DNA from: Planctomycetota bacterium | Lineage (GTDB): Bacteria > Planctomycetota > Planctomycetia > Pirellulales > Thermoguttaceae | Length of the DNA: 20,496 bases | Reading direction: 5' to 3' | Assembly (NCBI GenBank): GCA_015661985.1 | Contig: DQVB01000572.1 | Coordinates: 1-20,496 of the forward strand | Shown here: piece by piece, positions 15,491 to 20,496 of the stretch | Position numbering within the stretch: the first letter of the stretch is position 1 | How the letters are laid out: each line of letters opens with the position of its first letter | Program-made: the position numbers and the translations under genes | The notes under the pieces: generated by a model | The model's database searches: none | Told to the model about the DNA's origin: nothing | What the model saw: the letters and a program-made list of their open reading frames with translations, nothing else

Positions 15491-15528
15491 GCCACAGGCC
15501 GGTGCACCGCTTCTCTGCCGCCTGTGGC
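15491..15528. repeat. Nested inverted repeat in the gap after the oxidoreductase gene
   Basis: GCCACAGGC (15491-15499) and GCCTGTGGC (15520-15528) are perfect 9-bp inverted repeats. Their loop contains a further perfect 10-bp palindrome, CGGTGCACCG (15500-15509). No T-tract follows on either strand. It may be an RNA structure in the oxidoreductase 3' region or a protein-binding site for the gene starting at 15403. Confidence 0.5.
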
Positions 15529-15655
15529 AGGATACCGCAACCGGCCAAAGGCTACAAGCCAGGCGGCGGAACGGGGGCACGGGACAGCGGCATTCCGACC
15601 GGCCCCCCTCGGCATTCGACTCGCGTGCGGCGCCAACGCCTCTGCGGCCCTGAGG

Positions 15656-16912
15656 TTACAGCGTCCAGGGATCGCGCATGGGGCGAGTGAGCATCTTGGA
15701 TGCCTCGGGGTCGTCGACGATCTCTTCTCGCTGGGGGTCCCAGGTGATCTTGCGGCCCGTGCGCACGGCGATGTCGCACAGGTGGCTGATCACATCGGAG
15801 CGCACGGCGTCTTCAATGGGGCTGACCGGATCGCTGCGCGACTTGACCGCATCGATGAAGTTCTGATCCTGGCGGCGACTTTCCATCAGGCGGACATCGC
15901 CCGGGCCGATCTTGGATTTCAATAGCGACGGCGGGTCGGCGGCGATCCCGCCCCGGCGGATCTCGATCCAGCCGTCCGGGCCGATGAACCTGGTCGAGTC
16001 CCCGCCAGGTTTGAAGGTCACCTCCACGTCGGCCATCTGGATCTTCATGTCCCAGTCGTACACGGTGTTGTAGAGGCCTTCGGTGGGGATGACGCCCGTG
16101 CCTTGGACGGTGTACGGCCCAGCCAGGTCAGCGTCGCTGCCCCAGACCATGATATCCAGCGGGTGGGCGCCCCATCCGGCCAGGTAGCCGATCGAATAGT
16201 CGTAGATCCAATAGGTCCCGGGCGGCTTGCAACGATCAGCGGTGTAAGGAGCCCAGGGCGCCGGCCCCAGCCACATGTCGTAATCGAAGCTGGGCGGGAC
16301 GGGGATTTCCTTGGTCGACCCGCCGCTGCCTCCATTGGGCGCAACCACCTCGATCCGCTCCACCTTGCCGATCCGCCCGCTGCGCACCAGCTGGCATCCG
16401 AAGCGGCAATGGGCCATGCTCCGCTGTTGGGTGCCATATTGGAACACGCGTTTGGCCTCACGGAAGGCCTTACGGCACAGCAAATCCTGCTCGACGCTGA
16501 TCCCCAGCGGCTTTTCCACGTAGGCGTCCTTCCCGGCCCGCGCCGCGTAGACGGCGATGGGCACGTGCCAATGGTCCGGGGTGGCCACCACCACCGCATC
16601 GACGTCGTCCCTGGCCAAGAGCTCCCGGAAGTCCCGGTATGCCTCGCCCTTGATCAGAGTGGCTGCTCCTTCGCGGTTCTGCTGCTTGGGGTCGGCCACG
16701 GCCACCGGCTGGGCGTCCCGGCACTGCATGAAGCCCCGCAGCAGCCCGCGGCCGCGGCCGCCGGCGCCGATATGTCCCAAGGTCACCCGCTCGCTGGCCG
16801 CCGACTTTTCCCCATTCCCCAAGGCCGTCGAAGGAACCACCCACGGCGCCGCCACCCCAGCGGCCGCGGCACCCTTCAACAACGCCCTTCGCGTCAATCG
16901 ATGCACATGCAT
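15656..16912 (-). CDS. Tat-exported Gfo/Idh/MocA-family oxidoreductase
   Basis: The 418-residue protein starts with a Tat signal (TRRALLKG, residues 7-14, then a hydrophobic stretch), so it should be exported folded with its cofactor. A Rossmann fold follows: LGHIGAGGRGRG (45-56), TPDHWH (111-116) and the family mark EKP (133-135, in YVEKPLG). The C-terminal half has the beta-sheet substrate domain with WGAHPLDI and a late NFIDAVKSR segment, common in planctomycete relatives. The family oxidises or isomerises sugars, inositols and amino sugars with NAD(P); the substrate here is unknown. ATG 16912 is preceded by GGGAGG seven bases away, but a second GGAGG seven bases before an in-frame GTG at 16906 could serve that start instead; the two differ by two residues. 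No neighbour points to a specific pathway. Confidence 0.93.
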   Translation of the reverse strand: MHVHRLTRRALLKGAAAAGVAAPWVVPSTALGNGEKSAASERVTLGHIGAGGRGRGLLRGFMQCRDAQPVAVADPKQQNREGAATLIKGEAYRDFRELLARDDVDAVVVATPDHWHVPIAVYAARAGKDAYVEKPLGISVEQDLLCRKAFREAKRVFQYGTQQRSMAHCRFGCQLVRSGRIGKVERIEVVAPNGGSGGSTKEIPVPPSFDYDMWLGPAPWAPYTADRCKPPGTYWIYDYSIGYLAGWGAHPLDIMVWGSDADLAGPYTVQGTGVIPTEGLYNTVYDWDMKIQMADVEVTFKPGGDSTRFIGPDGWIEIRRGGIAADPPSLLKSKIGPGDVRLMESRRQDQNFIDAVKSRSDPVSPIEDAVRSDVISHLCDIAVRTGRKITWDPQREEIVDDPEASKMLTRPMRDPWTL

Positions 16913-17128
16913 TCCTCCGCCTCCCTCGCAGTCCTCTCAGCTGACCTCGAGTGGGCACCGCCACCCTCTTCCGGCCATATTTCGCAAAAACCTCTCGCAC
17001 ATCGTCGTGGGCCGTGCCCGCCATCTCGGGTCACGATAACCGCGGACCCTCGGCCATGCAACATCCCGGGCCGGGCCTGCCCTCTTTTGTCTATACCCCA
17101 ACGTTGCAGAAAGAAGCAGAAAGAAGAC

Positions 17129-17273
17129 GCAGGATGGACATTCTTGCCCGTCAATCATGGGCTCGACCGGCAATTCCGGCTGGTTCGGCGAAACTCACAT
17201 TCTGTGGCTTTCACGATACGCAGGTCCCTGTGCATCTTGTCCCACTTCTGACGGACAGGAATGTCCATCCTGC
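17129..17273. repeat. 145-bp element bounded by 25-bp inverted repeats
   Basis: The 25 bases at 17129-17153 match the reverse complement of 17249-17273 at 23 of 25 positions; the shared core reads GAATGTCCATCCTGC on the right arm. Each arm is also a small hairpin by itself (GGACA/TGTCC on the right). The inner 95 bp are not obviously coding. The architecture resembles a small dispersed palindromic or MITE-like unit; I recall similar segments between genes in planctomycetes, but I have not checked it. Confidence 0.6.
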
Positions 17274-17449
17274 CCTGCCCGTTTGCAACGCGGGGCTATA
17301 CCAAGACGTGCTACGAAGACGCAAGACGATAGGGTGGCACAAGGTGGCCACAGATGACGGTGGACTTGCGCGGGACGGGATGCGTCAGTGGGCAACGGCG
17401 CCAAACCGCGAGGCGGCGCGAAGACCATTGGCTCAACGACGCGTGTACC

Positions 17450-17483
17450 GTCATGCGGAGCATGACCTGCGTGACAAAGTCAC
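17450..17483. repeat. Two adjacent perfect hairpins
   Basis: GTCATGC-GGA-GCATGAC (17450-17466) and GTGAC-AAA-GTCAC (17471-17483) lie four bases apart and end nine bases before the stop of the minus-strand kinase gene. Neither is followed by a T-tract, so they may be a processing or stability signal, or part of a dispersed repeat, rather than an intrinsic terminator. Confidence 0.5.
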
Positions 17484-17492
17484 TCCATTGCG

Positions 17493-20216
17493 TCAGAACT
17501 CGGCCAGGCCCGCGCCTTCGACGGCGATGCAGGGGAGGATGTCGGGTCTGAGGCCGGCGGGGCGGTAGTAGCGTTGGATGAGGGCCTTGCGCACCGCGGG
17601 GACGGCTTCTTTGCGGGCCAAGACCATGATGCAGCCGCCCAGGCCCGCGCCGGCGATCTGGGCGCCGGCCACCCCCGGCACGGCCGAAGCGATGTCGACC
17701 ATCTGGTCGATCTCCGGTGTGCTGCAGGCATAAGAGCCGGGCTGCATGTAGAGTTGGGCCCGCAGCACGCGGTGGGGATCTTCGCTGGCCAGGTCGCTGA
17801 TCAAGCCCTGGAGATACCGGTCGCTACAGCGGCTGGGCAGCGGCTGGTACCTGCCATCCGGCCCGGGGCGGCTGACGCGATCCCCGTCGTGGCTCACCTG
17901 CATCAGCTGGCCGAAGCGCTCCACCTGGTCCCCTTCCAACAGATCCACGCACATCCGGCTACGGGCGATCTCCGCCGCTCCGTACAGAATGACACCTCGC
18001 GGATGGTAGTATTCCGGGTCGGCGTGGGTGGCGAAGTTCGTTTCGATCAGCTCCTGGTGTTCGCCGGACAGAAGCGACTTGAAATCCTCGCGTGTCATCC
18101 GTTCGGGCACCTTGAGCAGCATCCGGTAGATGTCACTGGTTGTCGAGCCCAGCTTTTCGGGGTGGATATCGCGTACGTATTCCACGGCGCCGGCGATCTG
18201 GGGGTTGAACTGTTTGAACAGGGCCAATCCCAGGTTGTAATCGGCCACGCGGGCGTTGAAGGTATGTTTGGCTGCGCTGCTCTTGGTTGCTTGGATGTGG
18301 CTGTTGGCGATGATCACCTGGTAGTGGCGGGGGGCGTCGATGATCTTGCCCACCCGGAACGGCAGGTAGCCCACCTGGGCCACTTTGCCGCGTTGCCCCA
18401 GGTAGATGGCCGCGTGGTCGCCCGCTCCGCCGCGCGAGCCGACGAACCATTCGCCTTCCCCACACAAGTCAATGAACTGCTGGCTCGAAAGATCGAAACC
18501 GTTCAGCGCGATGGCCGCCTGAAGCGTGGCCACCACGATCGTGGAGCTGCTGCTCAGCCCCGCAGCGATGGGCACGTTGCCGCTCAGGGCGATGTTCACC
18601 CCCCGGATCTTCACGTCCTGGAAGCGATGCTGGAGCCGGAGGATGGCGGCCTTGATGTAATGGCCCCAGTCGCCCGGGGCGGCGTAGAGCATGTTACGGA
18701 CCCAGTTGCTGTTGACGAAGTTGATCCAGTCGCTCCAGGCGAACCGGCCGATGAGTTCGGAGATGTTGAACTCCACCGGCCCGAACCGGTCGGGAGCCGT
18801 ATTGACGGCCAGCACGTTCTGGTCCTCACGCAGCCCCACCACGGCCATCGTCTCGCGGTGGATGGCCAGGAAGTTGGTCATGCCGCCGCGATGATCCACA
18901 TGGCGCCCCATCAAATTGATCCGGCCCGGCGCGCGTACGATGCACACCTTTTCGTCGAACCCGAAGCGGCGGCCGTAACACTTCAACACTCGCCTCAGGT
19001 CGCGGACCTTTTCGGCATGCAGGTCTTCATGGGCACCGTAGATCTTGACCAGCCAGCGGCGGAGGGTGGGTGAAGGACGCTCGAGTTTGGCCAACCACCG
19101 CTCGACCGTGGCGTACTGCTTGGCCGTCAGACGCGGGCGTTCAACCACCTCGACCGGCCGTTGCCGCCGCTGCTTGGTGCGGCGCACGTAATCCTGGATG
19201 GCCACCAGCTCGTCCGGCGAATTGAAACCCTGGATCCAGTCCGGGTTGTCGATGGCCACGGCGCGCAGCCGGTACAGGCGTCGGCCTTCCGTGTCGCGCA
19301 GCCCGGAAAGCAGCCGCACGACGTCGGTCAAATAGTACTCCCCCTGGGCGTTGTTGTTGTCCAGCATCCCCACGCCCTGGTAGAACACCTCGGCGCGGAA
19401 CAGATAGAGGCTTTGGTTGACCCCCTTGGCCATCTTCTCGATCTGGCGGGCCGAATACCGTTTGCCCTCGACCTGGATGTTGTAACGTTCCGAATGGACC
19501 AGCTCGGACAACACGGTCGAGTCCACCCGGCTTTGCTGGCGGGCCAGCTCGAGCAATTCGCCCAGCGCCACGGCACGTTTCGACTGGTTGGGCAGATGCG
19601 CTTCGGCCAACGCGACAAGCTCGTCCGCCGTGATCGAGTTGCCGCGGGCCAGGCGTTCCTTCAGCTCGTCCACCACGGCTTGCCGAGCCAGGTCGACGCT
19701 TTCGATGATGTCCATCGCCTGGCCGTCGCGGTCGACCAGCACCCGGCCGAAGGAGCCGCCCGTGGGGCCCCGCTTCGGCGCAATGAGCAGTCCCATGTCG
19801 GCCTGTTGTTTCACGTAGCCGCTCACCAGCGCGTCGATCGCTTGGGGCTCCAGGTGGGTATCGCCGGCGGTGACCAGCACATGGCCGTCGTAACCCATCG
19901 TCTGCAGGGCTTCGGCCGCCACCTGGGCCGCATGCCCCGTGCCCAGCTGGGGCTGCTGGAAGACGTACATCACCCCTTCATGCTCGCGGGCCACCGTGCT
20001 CAACACCTGTTCGGCCATCGAACCCACGACCAGCAGGAAACGGCGGAACCCCTGACGCTTGAAGACGGCAATCTGCCGATTGATCGCCGGTACCGAATCG
20101 ATCTCGAAGCAGACCTTCACCAGGTCATCGCGCCCCATCCGCGTGCCCTTGCCGGCAGCCAGTACCACGACGACCGTCTGGTCTGCGATGCGCCTGCCGT
20201 TGGCTTGCCCATTCAT
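17493..20216 (-). CDS. Bifunctional sugar nucleotidyltransferase-GHMP (galactokinase-like) kinase
   Basis: The 907-residue product joins two sugar-activation steps. Residues 13 to about 345 are a GlmU-type nucleotidyltransferase: LAAGKGTRMG (19-28), GTGHAA (92-97), AGD (117-119) and NNNAQGEYYLTDVV (287-300). An insertion of about 80 residues (around 180-265) interrupts it. After a basic linker, residues 420-907 form a GHMP kinase closest to galactokinase: GRINLMGRHVDH (431-442), PIAAGLSSSS (549-558), GAGDH with D600, and GAGLGG (856-861). The kinase would make a sugar-1-phosphate and the transferase would make the NDP-sugar, as in the fucose enzyme FKP with the domains in similar order. In galactokinase the motif reads GEHTDY; here Arg438 replaces the Glu that contacts the sugar's O6, so galactose may not be the substrate. 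ATG 20216 has GGGGAG seven bases upstream. Confidence 0.92.
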   Translation of the reverse strand: MNGQANGRRIADQTVVVVLAAGKGTRMGRDDLVKVCFEIDSVPAINRQIAVFKRQGFRRFLLVVGSMAEQVLSTVAREHEGVMYVFQQPQLGTGHAAQVAAEALQTMGYDGHVLVTAGDTHLEPQAIDALVSGYVKQQADMGLLIAPKRGPTGGSFGRVLVDRDGQAMDIIESVDLARQAVVDELKERLARGNSITADELVALAEAHLPNQSKRAVALGELLELARQQSRVDSTVLSELVHSERYNIQVEGKRYSARQIEKMAKGVNQSLYLFRAEVFYQGVGMLDNNNAQGEYYLTDVVRLLSGLRDTEGRRLYRLRAVAIDNPDWIQGFNSPDELVAIQDYVRRTKQRRQRPVEVVERPRLTAKQYATVERWLAKLERPSPTLRRWLVKIYGAHEDLHAEKVRDLRRVLKCYGRRFGFDEKVCIVRAPGRINLMGRHVDHRGGMTNFLAIHRETMAVVGLREDQNVLAVNTAPDRFGPVEFNISELIGRFAWSDWINFVNSNWVRNMLYAAPGDWGHYIKAAILRLQHRFQDVKIRGVNIALSGNVPIAAGLSSSSTIVVATLQAAIALNGFDLSSQQFIDLCGEGEWFVGSRGGAGDHAAIYLGQRGKVAQVGYLPFRVGKIIDAPRHYQVIIANSHIQATKSSAAKHTFNARVADYNLGLALFKQFNPQIAGAVEYVRDIHPEKLGSTTSDIYRMLLKVPERMTREDFKSLLSGEHQELIETNFATHADPEYYHPRGVILYGAAEIARSRMCVDLLEGDQVERFGQLMQVSHDGDRVSRPGPDGRYQPLPSRCSDRYLQGLISDLASEDPHRVLRAQLYMQPGSYACSTPEIDQMVDIASAVPGVAGAQIAGAGLGGCIMVLARKEAVPAVRKALIQRYYRPAGLRPDILPCIAVEGAGLAEF

Positions 20217-20270
20217 GGAAGAACTCCCCGACGCGAACCCCAGGAGGTCGACAAGTGAAGTGACAGTTCT

Positions 20271-20299
20271 AGCCTAGTTTTCCCTACCGGTAGGGTCAA
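20271..20299 (-). promoter_or_regulatory. Promoter of the nucleotidyltransferase-kinase gene with overlapping palindromic operator
   Basis: On the minus strand TTGACC (20299-20294) and TAGGCT (20276-20271) are 17 bases apart, with transcription expected near 20264 and a leader of about 48 nt. The perfect 14-bp palindrome CCCTACCGGTAGGG (20282-20295) overlaps the -35 and fills most of the spacer, where a bound repressor would block RNA polymerase. The regulator is unknown. Confidence 0.45.
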
Positions 20300-20359
20300 C
20301 GCGAATCTCGGCTTTCGCCGCAGCGGACCTCCCCGGCCGGGGGGGCAGGCCCCAGCAGC

Positions 20360-20418
20360 CCGGCTCTTTTGAGCCGGAAACGTGGGACAAGCGGAAACAA
20401 GACTCGGCTCTGAAGAGC
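20360..20418. repeat. Two related CGGCTC hairpins
   Basis: CCGGCTC-TTTT-GAGCCGG (20360-20377) is a perfect 7-bp hairpin; 40 bases on, CGGCTC-TGAA-GAGC (20405-20418) repeats the same left arm with a shorter stem. Neither has a T-tract after the stem. The shared arm suggests a repeat family rather than a terminator. Confidence 0.45.
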
Positions 20419-20496
20419 GAAGCCACGCCCTCTGGGCCCGGGAGGGCCAGCCTGCGGGCCGCTCGGCTCGGCAGCGCCGCCGCCTACGCCGTGGCC

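Larger units (their letters stand above)
16913..17492. other. Repeat-rich intergenic region
   Basis: No gene is seen. The gap lies between the start of the oxidoreductase and the end of the nucleotidyltransferase-kinase gene, both on the minus strand. It holds a long imperfect inverted repeat (17129-17273), a reverse copy of the GTGGGACAAG motif (17236-17245) and a pair of perfect short hairpins (17450-17483). Confidence 0.6.
20217..20496. other. Upstream region of the kinase gene, window edge
   Basis: No gene is seen. It contains the promoter with overlapping palindrome (20271-20299), two related hairpins (20360-20418) and a GTGGGACAAGC motif (20382-20392). The right end is cut by the window edge. 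Confidence 0.5.

Noticed and set aside
15404..15580. Upstream extension of the acidic-tail membrane protein to 15580
   Set aside because: The added 59 residues are Arg/Cys/Pro-rich, unlike a real N-terminus, and overlap the nested inverted repeat; ATG 15403 has a proper ribosome site.
17574..20258. Long + strand frames (499 and 365 codons) opposite the nucleotidyltransferase-kinase gene
   Set aside because: The minus strand carries all GHMP and nucleotidyltransferase motifs; the + strand frames are composition artefacts.

Overview
The window is high-GC bacterial DNA that looks planctomycete (Planctomycetota, probably Pirellulales-like). This rests on protein families and context, not on a marker gene. 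The pointers are a secreted DUF1571-type protein, a Tat-exported Gfo/Idh/MocA oxidoreductase, a propeller-PHP secreted protein, a large nucleotidyltransferase-GHMP kinase fusion, weak Shine-Dalgarno use and long structured intergenic gaps. No rRNA, tRNA, transposase, integrase or CRISPR array was seen.

Layout. (1) 1-470 is accessory DNA. A small conserved hypothetical gene is followed 18 nt after its stop by a convincing integron attC recombination site (283-340), then by what looks like the stub of a second small gene. (2) About 470-990 is non-coding, with a candidate promoter and a long leader. (3) 992-6671 is a tight four-gene operon on the + strand: a P1B-type metal ATPase continuous with a HflK-like SPFH domain, a HflC-like SPFH protein, a second HflK-like SPFH protein, and a membrane-anchored NTF2-like protein. 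(4) 6838-7207 (-) is a small gene broken by one extra base in a G4/C4 run. (5) 7636-9126 (+) holds an M28 glutaminyl-cyclase-like metallopeptidase and a three-helix membrane protein. (6) Dodecin (+) and a glyoxalase-II-like metallo-hydrolase (-) converge with 9 nt between them. (7) 10521-11420 (+) is the DUF1571 protein. (8) 11844-20216 is all on the - strand: a secreted seven-repeat propeller plus PHP/DUF3604 protein, a single-pass protein with an acidic disordered head, the Tat oxidoreductase, and the 907-residue nucleotidyltransferase-sugar kinase fusion. A palindrome sits inside the probable promoter of the last gene.

The most unusual system is the 992-6671 operon. The transporter carries its own SPFH domain and is followed by two more SPFH subunits. 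The likely topology puts the ATPase domains in the cytoplasm and all three SPFH domains outside, which suggests a metal pump built into a HflK/HflC-type ring or microdomain. The transporter lacks a CxxC metal-binding domain but has a His-rich cytoplasmic loop and a mixed set of metal-selectivity residues, so the ion cannot be named. The second point of interest is the attC site, which implies that a planctomycete integron or a cassette cluster without integrase starts at or before the left edge.
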